In this document: positions 1 through 5,724 of the stretch, in pieces
How positions within the stretch are numbered: position 1 is the stretch's first letter
How the letters are laid out: the number at the start of each line of letters is the position of its first letter
Source of the DNA: RGIG4079 sp045576735
GTDB taxonomy: Bacteria; Bacteroidota; Bacteroidia; Bacteroidales; Muribaculaceae
Assembly: GCA_045576735.1 (NCBI GenBank)
Contig: JAZNGZ010000052.1
Location: forward strand, 1-5,724
Direction of reading: 5' to 3'
Length of the DNA stretch: 5,724 nucleotides
Translations under genes and position numbers: made by a program
Notes under the pieces: model-generated
What the model saw: the letters and a program-made list of their open reading frames with translations, nothing else
What the model was told of the DNA's origin: nothing
Databases searched by the model: none

Positions 1-3000
1 TTTTATGAGTAAATGAGCCAGAAGTAGAACCCGATGCGATTGTTGCTGTACCGGCCTCTACCCATGTGCTGTTATCTTCCACACGGTTGCCCGATGCATC
101 ACGGCGCATAGTTTGGTAATAAACCTTATATTGTCCGGCATTACCGGTCCATGTAATTTTAGCATCTACACTGCCTTCAGTAGAGTTGCTACCTTCGCCA
201 TTGCATTGACGGGTTGCTACAACATTTGTAGGAACTGGATTACCCAAACCGGTAATCGTAGCAGTAGAATTAGTAACCGTAGCACGAGCCGAAGTCTTCA
301 CCGCATATTTCAATAGACCTTTTTGAAGAGATACCAGATATAAGTTCCCTGCATGATCAAATGCCATTTGGTCAACTTGTCTTGTCCCACTCAATGGGAT
401 TGAATATTGATAAGAGAATGAGGGGGTATTTCCATTCCATGAGACATTATAAACATCAATCTCGAGATCTTTCTCGATAGGATTGCCACTTGCATCTGAA
501 TTCCAACCATCGATGATTGCAAATGTTTTATCATCTGAAGTAATCGCCATCGCACCAACTTGAGTTGCCGAAGTATTACTATTTAATGTATGACCTGAAA
601 ATAAAATATTTCCATTAATATCTAAGTATCTGAAAATAGGATAACTTTCGTTATTTCCTCCGTTGTATCGTTTTTGAGAGACAAAGACACCATTATCGGT
701 TGTCAAAACATCTCCTTCATTTACTAAATTGTTTCCAGCAGTAAAATTTGTTGCTGTACTTGTACCTGCATCAGAAGCACCTACATTATACCTATGAAGT
801 AACTGATAACTGGTAAGATACATCTTCCTATTTGTTCCTGAGCCAATAAAGTCAACCCCGCGAACCCCGGCAGCAATATCAGAAGCTATTGTCATTTTAG
901 ATGGCGTTGTTGAACTACATACCCATAGCCCTTGGTTTCCATCATTGTCGTAACTCGCAATATATAATTTGCCACTATTTGCTTTTAATCGAATTGAATA
1001 ATTGCTTCTTGTTCCGGCAAATTTATTTACCATATACTTACCTCCATTCTTTGATAAATCGGGATAATATTTCTGAGCACCAATACCTTTTCCTGTTATG
1101 GTATAAACCGTACCAAAGTTGGCACTTGTTTGGTCGTTATCAATAGTAAGACCGAGACGCACTCCATTAGAAGCGACACTCGCATCAGACCCAACAAGTG
1201 TCACAGTATTATTAGCACTATTGTTGATTTTAACCGCCCAAGTGTAGTCGCCTTTCAAGATGTCGTATGCATTAATGGTTACGGTATTTTGACCTTTTAC
1301 GATAGGAGTTTTTATTTCGGTTTTCGCACCGGTTGACTTGTTGGTAAGCACGATGCGACCATTCTTTCTTGCACCGGTTGATTTAAACTTAAATGTATAT
1401 ACATCGCCACTCTTTGATGATTGCAAATCATAGGCGAAGTAACCTTCGGTTTGAGCATCTTCAGCCTCATCGGCTTCGGTTGGCTCCGCATCGGGATTAG
1501 GCGCATCTTCGGGTTCCGGACCAATGCCGGGGCCTTCATCAGGATTAGGAGTTGAAGTTGTTGCTGTCATTGTAGAGAGGTCACCTGCCACGGTGATATT
1601 CCACACGCCAACCCATGGAAGAACGATATTACCACCATCTTTATCAGTAATAAGATTTACAGCACTACCATTTATAATAGTTCCACCCGGAGTGAGATTT
1701 CCATTATTGAAAGTATCCCAATCACCTTTATTTGTTGAAATTTTGAACTCTGTTGCAGCTTCATCGAGTGTAATGCTATAGCTTGTGCCATCGTCAGTAA
1801 ATCTAACTGCATTATTAGGATCCCAAGCTCCAATAGCATCACTGTTACCTACAATATAAAGAGGTGTAAGTGGTTTAGGGGTCGTTGTAGTTGCAGTCAA
1901 TGTAGAGAGGTCATCGGCAACAGTAATATTCCACACACCTGCCCAAGGAAGCACTATATTATCACCTCTCACCACTGATAATTTTACAGTGCCACCATTT
2001 GTGATTGCGGCGTCGGGAGTGAGGGTTCCATTATCGAATGCCGTCCAATCGCCCTTGTTTGTAGAGATCTTGAACTCGGTTACTGATTCATCAAGTGTGA
2101 TGTTATAGTTAGTGCCATCGTGAGAAAATTTAACCGCATTGTTAGGATCCCAAGCTCCAATAGCATCACCGTTACCTACGATGTAAAGAGGTTTGGGAGT
2201 TGTGGTAGTTGCAGTCAATGTAGAGAGGTCATCGGCAATAGTAATATTCCACACACCAGCCCATGGAAGGACGATGTTGCCACCATCTTTATTGACATTA
2301 AGATTTACAGTGCCACCATTTGTGATTGCGGCATCGGGAGTGAGGTTTCCGGTGTTGAATGTTGCCCAATCTCCTTTAACTGTTGAAATTTTGAATTCGG
2401 TTACAGATTCATCAAGTGTAATGCTGTATTTTTTTCCGTCGTTAGCAATTTCAACTGCATTTTCAGGTGCCCAAGCGCCAATAGCATCGCTGTTTCCTAC
2501 AATATAAAGAGGAATCGCCGGTTTCGCACCTACAATAGTGCCTTGACCATTAGTAACAGTTTGACGTGCCGGAGTTTTAATTGCATAAACCAAAAGACCT
2601 TTTTGACGAGATGCGATATAGAGGTTATCGGCATGGTCAAACGCCATTTGGTCAACTGCGTATGTACCACTTAATGAAATAGTGTAATGATATATAAATG
2701 TTGGAGTTGAACCATTCCATATTACTGAATAGATTTTTACAGGAGCTTCATAAGCGGTATTGTTGGTAGCTCCCTCTTGGACAGCAAATATTGATTTATC
2801 TTTAGAGAAAGCAAAACCACCACCATTACAACCTTCCAACGAACTCCCGTCGGTTGCTTCAGTATTTAACCATTTTGAGTTAAATTTAACATTCCCTGAG
2901 AGGTCAGAAACAGCAAACGATGGCACTTCGAGGGCGTTATTTGGAGCATAGCGAATTTGAGATGCAATAATTGCATTATCGGTAGCATAGATGTCGCCAT

Positions 3001-5056
3001 CACCATTTACCAAAAGTGTTCCTAATGCGCTAAAAGTAGAAGATGCACTGCTCGACCAAGTATCGGCTGTACCTATATTGTAACCATAAGCATATTTTGT
3101 TCCACTTATATACATTTTTCTGCTTGACCCTGTACCGGAAAATGCCACACCGGCAGCTTTTGTGGAAATAACTCTTGAGTGTGTCGAAGTTGATGGGTTC
3201 CAAACCCACACACCGGCAGAAGAGGCATCATTGTTGGCGATATATACCTTTCCATTACTTGTTTCCAATCTAACAGAGTTAGATGTAGATGATATACCAA
3301 AATAACTTGTCAAAAATTTACTGCCGTTTGCCGTAAAGTCAGGGTTGAATTTTTGCATCCCTTTACCATACCCGGTAATAGTGTAAATTGTACCAAAGTT
3401 GGAACTTGTTTCATCATTGTCAATTGCAAGACCAACACGATAATTGCTTGTGGCAACAGTAGCATCATTATGAAGAAGTTTATAACCGGCCGACGCAGGG
3501 TTGTCTAATGCAACTGACCAAGTATAAGTATTTTCTTCATCAAACTTTGTGGCATCAATTGTAACGGTATTTGAGCCTTTGATTACTGCTCCGGTTTCAA
3601 TTTCTGTTTTTTCGCCGGTTGATGAGTTGGTTAGGATAATCTTTCCATTACTCATCGCGCCAGTAGATTTGAACGATGCTGTATAGGTTTTTCCGTCATC
3701 TGATTTTGTCAAATTCAACCCATAAGCATAATGCCCTTGCACGGCAGTTCCATCTGGAACGGCACGCATATCAATATTAAGGTAGTTGGTTGCATTGGCT
3801 GTAACAGTAACCGTTTGTGTCACTTCTTGGTATCCCTCGCGGATATGCTTGATGGTATATGTTCCGGGAGCGACTTTTTTAAACATATATGCCCCGTTCC
3901 ATTCATCGTCGGTAGTATAAGAGTCAACCAAAGTGCCCGCTGAATTATATAACTGTACTATTACAAAATTAAGAGGCTTTTTATTGTCAATTTGGTTGAT
4001 AGTTGTATTTGCATCAATTGTATTAGATCTAGTTACTTGATAAAATGGATGATCCATTACAACTGAGTGGTCACGGACGATACCATAGATTTTACCATAT
4101 GTATCGGTTTTGCCCCAACTGAAATAATCATTAATACCACGAGCATACATTTCACCTTCATGGCGAGCAACATCATCGTTTAATGCTCGGTGAAGACCGG
4201 GTTGGTAAGTGTGGTCATATCCTTCAACCAAAAATCCGGGAACATCGTGGCATAGCACTCCATAATAACCATATGTAGAGCCAGATGTATTAAATTCGTA
4301 CATAAAATCTAAGTCCCCTTTAATCCAATAAGGGTTGCCTTCTGCATCTTCACCATATGGATAATAATTTTGTCCTTGAATAGGGTTATTCGCTTCTGAA
4401 TTACGAGGCTTTGTGGGTTCGGCAAGCCAGTTGAAGTTCATGTGTTTGTTAGACATTGCATGAGGCCAACTTGCCGTTGCCATTTTATCACTTCCGGTAA
4501 CATGAGGACGACCATCATAACCACGATATAAGTACAAACAATGATTTAAGTGAGTAGGCACATTGTGGTCGCCGGTTGTGGCATTAGAGTGTATTGAAAT
4601 GAAATAGTCAAAGTTGTTTGAGTTTGCTTCTGCGGCGATATCAGATAGGTTACGATTATATTCTCCATTTGTATTAGACCCACCGCATTTCACATGGCTC
4701 ATCACGATATTTTGACTCAAATCAAGAGCGGCTCCCACGCGTGATGCTTTTGAGTTTGTTTGATTCTTTGTGCGATCAAAGGGAACTCCATATTCAATAA
4801 GTTTTTCCAACAATCCGAATCCTTTTTGCAAGTTCGTGTTTGATTCAAAGAATCCGGCAGTGTCGGAACCGACATTGGTACTCGTTTGATTCCCATGTTT
4901 GATTGTTGACATCGGGCGGTCATCTCCAGTATACGAACCATGCCCGGGGTTGATGTAGATGCGCACTTGATCGACAGTTGCATTAGGATTAGCAGCCGAT
5001 GCGCTTAGTGAAAGGAGAGCTACTGATGTAGCCAACAAAAGTTTTTTTAGTTTCAT
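1..5056 (-). CDS. Secreted multidomain N-acetylmuramoyl-L-alanine amidase (3' end outside window)
   Basis: This is a continuous frame of at least 1685 residues from ATG at 5056-5054 to the left edge. The start is supported by an immediate Sec signal peptide: a Lys-rich N-terminus, a Leu/Ala/Ser core, and probable cleavage after Ala-Ser-Ala at residue 21. There is no lipobox Cys. Residues 30-312 match Amidase_3 enzymes, which hydrolyse the amide bond between MurNAc and L-Ala of the stem peptide. Predicted zinc ligands are His39 (INPGHG), Glu71 and His156 (SIHSNA); predicted catalytic Glu278 lies in FLVEGYDH. Then follow a carboxypeptidase-regulatory-like fold, an Ig-like/propeller-like module, three SusE/SusF-like repeats, an acidic linker, a second Ig-like/propeller-like module and the start of an FN3-like domain. 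Most bacterial amidases of this family are only 200-600 residues, so the size is exceptional. It is probably transcribed alone, since a strong terminator lies upstream. Amidase and export assignments are firm; binding roles are inferred. T9SS export is plausible, but the C-terminus is not visible. Confidence 0.93.
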   Translation of the reverse strand, partial: MKLKKLLLATSVALLSLSASAANPNATVDQVRIYINPGHGSYTGDDRPMSTIKHGNQTSTNVGSDTAGFFESNTNLQKGFGLLEKLIEYGVPFDRTKNQTNSKASRVGAALDLSQNIVMSHVKCGGSNTNGEYNRNLSDIAAEANSNNFDYFISIHSNATTGDHNVPTHLNHCLYLYRGYDGRPHVTGSDKMATASWPHAMSNKHMNFNWLAEPTKPRNSEANNPIQGQNYYPYGEDAEGNPYWIKGDLDFMYEFNTSGSTYGYYGVLCHDVPGFLVEGYDHTYQPGLHRALNDDVARHEGEMYARGINDYFSWGKTDTYGKIYGIVRDHSVVMDHPFYQVTRSNTIDANTTINQIDNKKPLNFVIVQLYNSAGTLVDSYTTDDEWNGAYMFKKVAPGTYTIKHIREGYQEVTQTVTVTANATNYLNIDMRAVPDGTAVQGHYAYGLNLTKSDDGKTYTASFKSTGAMSNGKIILTNSSTGEKTEIETGAVIKGSNTVTIDATKFDEENTYTWSVALDNPASAGYKLLHNDATVATSNYRVGLAIDNDETSSNFGTIYTITGYGKGMQKFNPDFTANGSKFLTSYFGISSTSNSVRLETSNGKVYIANNDASSAGVWVWNPSTSTHSRVISTKAAGVAFSGTGSSRKMYISGTKYAYGYNIGTADTWSSSASSTFSALGTLLVNGDGDIYATDNAIIASQIRYAPNNALEVPSFAVSDLSGNVKFNSKWLNTEATDGSSLEGCNGGGFAFSKDKSIFAVQEGATNNTAYEAPVKIYSVIWNGSTPTFIYHYTISLSGTYAVDQMAFDHADNLYIASRQKGLLVYAIKTPARQTVTNGQGTIVGAKPAIPLYIVGNSDAIGAWAPENAVEIANDGKKYSITLDESVTEFKISTVKGDWATFNTGNLTPDAAITNGGTVNLNVNKDGGNIVLPWAGVWNITIADDLSTLTATTTTPKPLYIVGNGDAIGAWDPNNAVKFSHDGTNYNITLDESVTEFKISTNKGDWTAFDNGTLTPDAAITNGGTVKLSVVRGDNIVLPWAGVWNITVADDLSTLTATTTTPKPLTPLYIVGNSDAIGAWDPNNAVRFTDDGTSYSITLDEAATEFKISTNKGDWDTFNNGNLTPGGTIINGSAVNLITDKDGGNIVLPWVGVWNITVAGDLSTMTATTSTPNPDEGPGIGPEPEDAPNPDAEPTEADEAEDAQTEGYFAYDLQSSKSGDVYTFKFKSTGARKNGRIVLTNKSTGAKTEIKTPIVKGQNTVTINAYDILKGDYTWAVKINNSANNTVTLVGSDASVASNGVRLGLTIDNDQTSANFGTVYTITGKGIGAQKYYPDLSKNGGKYMVNKFAGTRSNYSIRLKANSGKLYIASYDNDGNQGLWVCSSTTPSKMTIASDIAAGVRGVDFIGSGTNRKMYLTSYQLLHRYNVGASDAGTSTATNFTAGNNLVNEGDVLTTDNGVFVSQKRYNGGNNESYPIFRYLDINGNILFSGHTLNSNTSATQVGAMAITSDDKTFAIIDGWNSDASGNPIEKDLEIDVYNVSWNGNTPSFSYQYSIPLSGTRQVDQMAFDHAGNLYLVSLQKGLLKYAVKTSARATVTNSTATITGLGNPVPTNVVATRQCNGEGSNSTEGSVDAKITWTGNAGQYKVYYQTMRRDASGNRVEDNSTWVEAGTATIASGSTSGSFTHK
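2..238 (-). other. Fibronectin type III-like domain (cut by window edge)
   Basis: Residues 1607-1685 begin with 'PVPTNVVATRQ', followed by 'DAKITWTGNAGQYKVYYQ' and 'WVEAGTATIASGSTSGSF'. This follows the FN3 strand order (P-x-x-V-x-A, then 'v.W', then 'Y.VyY', then the loop to the F strand). It contains an insertion of about 12 residues (QCNGEGSNSTEG) and a charged loop (RRDASGNRVEDN). The domain is incomplete here. FN3 domains usually precede further modules or the C-terminal sorting domain in such proteins. Confidence 0.65.
242..1453 (-). repeat. Ig-like plus propeller-like module, copy 2 (residues 1202-1605)
   Basis: About 404 residues, roughly 40-50% identical by eye to copy 1 and colinear from end to end. 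Matching landmarks are 'FKSTGA', 'NTVTI', 'YTW.V', 'IDND.TS.NFGT.YTITG', 'GTNRKMYL' for 'GSSRKMYI', and 'VDQMAFDHA.NLY'. It closes with 'KYAVKTSARATVTN' where copy 1 has 'VYAIKTPARQTVTN'. This divergence is much greater than that among the three SusE/SusF-like repeats, so this duplication is older. The function is inferred to be binding or scaffolding. Confidence 0.7.
1454..1540 (-). other. Acidic Pro-rich linker
   Basis: Residues 1173-1201 contain 12 Asp/Glu and 6 Pro among 29 residues and no Lys or Arg. This is low-complexity and probably extended. It separates the binding repeats from the second large module. No comparable linker lies between module copy 1 and the repeats, where only a few residues (846-849) intervene. 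Confidence 0.85.
1541..1861 (-). repeat. SusE/SusF-like probable carbohydrate-binding repeat 3
   Basis: Residues 1066-1172. The four Trp are kept (1078, 1113, 1148, 1152). It differs most in its middle, where Pro-Asp-Ala-Ala of the other copies is replaced by Pro-Gly-Gly-Thr, and near its end (AGDLSTM instead of ADDLSTL). It leads directly into the acidic linker. The order of similarity suggests that repeats 1 and 2 were the last pair to separate or to be homogenised. Confidence 0.8.
1862..2188 (-). repeat. SusE/SusF-like probable carbohydrate-binding repeat 2
   Basis: Residues 957-1065. It has the same strand order and Trp positions (969, 1004, 1038, 1042) as repeat 1. It is one residue shorter before 'NIVLPW' and has an added Leu-Thr-Pro at the joint to repeat 3. 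Its DNA shares a 34-nt identical run with repeat 1 (1887-1920 against 2205-2238, offset 318), which points to a fairly recent duplication or gene conversion between these two copies. Confidence 0.8.
2189..2509 (-). repeat. SusE/SusF-like probable carbohydrate-binding repeat 1
   Basis: Residues 850-956, 107 long. The order 'LYIVGN..AIGAW', 'YSITLDE', 'TEFKIST.KGDW', 'LTP', 'NIVLPWAGVWNI', 'LSTLTAT' resembles the starch-binding domains of SusE and SusF and, more loosely, CBM20 ('GAWDPNNAV'). Trp862, Trp897, Trp932 and Trp936 recur at the same places in all three repeats and are candidate sugar-stacking residues. By eye it is about 79% identical to repeat 2 and 74% to repeat 3. This copy has Ala-Pro-Glu where the others have Asp-Pro-Asn after the first Trp. 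The actual ligand is unknown. Confidence 0.8.
2522..3739 (-). repeat. Ig-like plus propeller-like module, copy 1 (residues 440-845)
   Basis: About 406 residues that recur as a second copy at residues 1202-1605. It opens with an Ig-like part of about 100 residues ('HYAYGLNL', 'ASFKSTGA', 'GSNTVTID', 'YTWSVALDN'). The rest has repeated short strand patterns such as 'GKVYIANND', 'GVWVWNPST', 'RKMYISG', 'GDIYATDN' and 'DNLYIASRQKGLLVYAI', spaced as in beta-propeller blades of the NHL or SMP-30 kind. I see no catalytic motif. A binding or scaffolding role is inferred. It is not assigned to a named family with certainty. Confidence 0.7.
3761..4093 (-). other. Carboxypeptidase-regulatory-like beta-sandwich domain
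   Basis: Residues about 322-432 start with GKIYGIVRD and continue through 'LVDSYTTDDEWNGAYMF' and 'VAPGTYTIKHIREGYQEVT'. This is the usual pattern of CarboxypepD_reg-like or Cna-B-like domains: a G-x-V start, a 'T.D.nG.Y.f..v.pGtYt' core and a closing strand pair. Such domains are common structural spacers in Bacteroidota surface proteins. Here it separates the enzyme from the binding modules. An insertion of about 35 residues (330-362) follows the first strand. Confidence 0.65.
4121..4969 (-). other. Amidase_3-type catalytic domain with long insertion
   Basis: Residues about 30-312 carry the family signature in order: INPGHG (His39, Zn), FFESNTNL (Glu71, Zn), FISIHSNA (His156, Zn) and FLVEGYDH (Glu278, catalytic). 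The helix after Glu71 (NLQKGFGLLEKL) fits the usual helix after the Zn-binding Glu. The gap between His156 and Glu278 is about 120 residues, clearly longer than the roughly 50-70 typical of the family. The extra part, about residues 200-265, is rich in Asn, Tyr and Trp and may form a lid or substrate-binding loop. Three Cys (124, 173, 269) lie in this domain and could form a disulfide in an exported protein. All catalytic positions are kept, so activity is likely. Confidence 0.88.
4994..5056 (-). other. Sec signal peptide of the amidase
   Basis: Residues 1-21 have two Lys pairs' worth of positive charge near the N-terminus (K2, K4, K5), a hydrophobic stretch from about L6 to L17, and a small-residue Ala-Ser-Ala cleavage site at 19-21. 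The mature protein would begin at Ala22. The absence of Cys after the core argues against a lipoprotein. This exports the protein to the periplasm, from where an outer-membrane route such as T9SS could take it further. Confidence 0.9.
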
Positions 5057-5061
5057 AAAAA

Positions 5062-5078
5062 AGCTATATTATATAGCT
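5062..5078. repeat. 17-nt palindrome next to the amidase start codon
   Basis: AGCTATAT-T-ATATAGCT is a perfect 8-bp inverted repeat around one central base. On the minus transcript it is followed by six U (the first shared with the palindrome) and then AUG. As RNA it could fold into a short hairpin covering the ribosome-loading region. As DNA it could be an operator for a dimeric regulator. Neither role is shown. Confidence 0.6.
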
Positions 5079-5185
5079 CAGCGAAGAATTGTTTCAATCG
5101 AGTCAAAACAAACAAACCACAAAAAGATGTTTTCTTTTCATGGTATTATACTAAGCTAGGGTAGTGATTTATAGTTAATATTTTG

Positions 5186-5217
5186 CAAAAATAGAAATAA
5201 AACTCTAAACATTAAAA
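5186..5217 (-). promoter_or_regulatory. Candidate Bacteroidota-type promoter
   Basis: On the minus strand TATTTTTG (5193-5186) fits the -7 consensus TAnnTTTG. A TTTT (5217-5214) sits 20 nt upstream, where the -33 TTTG would be expected, which is a weak match. Transcription would start near 5180 and give a leader of about 125 nt. It is the only full -7 match I found in this intergenic region, but such a short motif can occur by chance in AT-rich DNA. Confidence 0.4.
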
Positions 5218-5285
5218 CATATGAATAATATTTAACACGTTTTAAACCACAACTATTTTTATATATAAATAATCCGCATTATTCT

Positions 5286-5335
5286 AAAAAGAGAGAGCGA
5301 TGTGTCAGAATCTTGACACATCGCTCTCTCTTTTT
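5286..5335 (-). terminator. Rho-independent terminator of the T9SS-sorted gene
   Basis: A perfect 22-bp inverted repeat (5286-5307 and 5314-5335) with a 6-nt loop lies 25 nt after the stop codon at 5361. The inner stem holds GAGAGAGCGATGTGTCA, and the outer five pairs are A:T, so a U-run follows the stem on the minus transcript and equally on the plus strand. It could therefore stop transcription in both directions. It separates the two genes into different transcription units. Confidence 0.92.
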
Positions 5336-5360
5336 AACCAAAAATATTTATGAAACTAAT

Positions 5361-5724
5361 TTATCGTTTAATCAATCGAGTTGTTGAGCCGGCGGCGTGA
5401 ACGATGTAGACTCCCGTTGGGAGGTCGCTCACATTGATTTTCACTTGAGTGTCGTCGGCATCAAATTCTTTCATCAACTGACCGTCAACGGTGAATATCT
5501 TCACATCGGTGATAGTTATAGGAGCTTGAAGAGTCACAACACTATTGGCAGGATTTGGATATAAGCGCAAAGCTCCATTTCCAACACCCACATTCTCAAC
5601 ACCGGTAGTTGGTGTTTCGATGATTCCATCCATTACTAATGTCTTATAATCCTTATTAACAGTGGTAATCATCTGCAATTCATAACCCGATGTGCTTCGA
5701 GAAAGAGGATTGACAAGAGCAAAT
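5361..5724 (-). CDS. T9SS-sorted secreted protein, C-terminal 120 residues only
   Basis: The frame is open from the right edge (first full codon at 5723) to TAA at 5363-5361, and the true start lies outside the window. The last 70 residues match the type A T9SS C-terminal sorting domain: 'LRLYPNPANSVVTL', then 'VKIFTVDGQLM', 'VKINVSDLPTGVYIVHA', and the basic end 'TTRLIKR'. This domain directs a Sec-exported protein through the type IX translocon and is normally removed, often with attachment to a surface lipopolysaccharide. The preceding 50 residues (from 'FALVNPLSRSTSGYELQ') include a Thr/Pro/Gly-rich spacer and do not reveal the function of the main domain. An internal start at 5678 is possible on paper but would give only a bare sorting domain, so I treat the gene as truncated by the window. 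Confidence 0.93.
   Translation of the reverse strand, partial: FALVNPLSRSTSGYELQMITTVNKDYKTLVMDGIIETPTTGVENVGVGNGALRLYPNPANSVVTLQAPITITDVKIFTVDGQLMKEFDADDTQVKINVSDLPTGVYIVHAAGSTTRLIKR

Larger units (their letters stand above)
5057..5285 (-). other. AT-rich leader and promoter region of the amidase gene
   Basis: This 229-nt stretch between the terminator and the amidase start holds no credible gene on either strand. It is strongly AT-rich. It contains the promoter candidate at 5186-5217 and the palindrome at 5062-5078. No purine-rich Shine-Dalgarno sequence is seen before the start, as is usual in Bacteroidota. I recognise no riboswitch or small RNA in it. Confidence 0.75.

Noticed and set aside
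901..1336. Two overlapping plus-strand open frames
   Set aside because: They are antisense to module copy 2, have no plausible start signals and show no domain pattern.
1524..1781. Plus-strand open frame of 85 codons, resembling another at 2193-2507
   Set aside because: The two look like paralogs only because each is antisense to a copy of the same tandem repeat of the amidase gene. The minus frame is intact and makes domain sense.
1541..2509. CRISPR array or mobile-element repeats
   Set aside because: The repeats are about 321 bp, in frame and coding throughout, with no short repeat-spacer pattern, terminal inverted repeats or transposase.
4717..4983. Minus-strand open frame of 88 codons inside the amidase gene
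   Set aside because: It lies in another frame over the region coding the His39 and Glu71 motifs and has no recognisable features; it is a shadow of the real frame.
5062..5078. Rho-independent terminator at the palindrome
   Set aside because: The stem is short and AT-rich with almost no loop, and it sits just before the start codon of its own gene. A regulatory role is possible, but a plain terminator is unlikely.
5361..5678. Complete small 105-residue protein starting at TTG
   Set aside because: The frame stays open to the window edge and the content is a C-terminal sorting domain, so it is the tail of a longer gene.

Overview
The window reads almost entirely on the minus strand and looks like a chromosomal segment of a Bacteroidota bacterium, most likely order Bacteroidales. 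The evidence is a type IX secretion (T9SS) C-terminal sorting domain, a SusE/SusF-like carbohydrate-binding repeat, modest GC content, an AT-rich leader without a clear Shine-Dalgarno sequence, and one match to the Bacteroidota -7 promoter box (TAnnTTTG). I cannot place it to genus.

Right end, 5361-5724 (minus): the last 120 residues of a protein whose start lies beyond the window. They form a type A T9SS sorting domain, so the protein is probably secreted across the outer membrane and held at the surface or released. A 22-bp perfect hairpin terminator at 5286-5335 follows its stop codon.

Middle, 5057-5285: an AT-rich leader with a weak promoter candidate and a 17-nt palindrome directly against the start codon of the next gene.

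Left and centre, 5056 down to 1 (minus): one uninterrupted reading frame of at least 1685 residues that runs off the left edge. I translated it codon by codon and found no stop or frameshift. Domain order: Sec signal peptide (1-21); zinc-dependent N-acetylmuramoyl-L-alanine amidase of the Amidase_3 type with all four active-site residues (about 30-312); carboxypeptidase-regulatory-like beta-sandwich (about 322-432); a ~406-residue Ig-like plus propeller-like module (440-845); three tandem ~107-residue SusE/SusF-like, probably glycan-binding, repeats (850-1172); an acidic Pro-rich linker (1173-1201); a second copy of the ~405-residue module (1202-1605); and the start of a fibronectin type III-like domain (1607 onward). 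No other gene is supported on either strand.

Taken together, the two genes suggest a locus of secreted, surface-acting proteins. The large protein joins a peptidoglycan-cleaving domain to a long array of probable binding modules. Whether it acts on the cell's own wall, on other bacteria or on shed peptidoglycan cannot be told from the sequence. Whether it also ends in a T9SS sorting domain lies outside the window.
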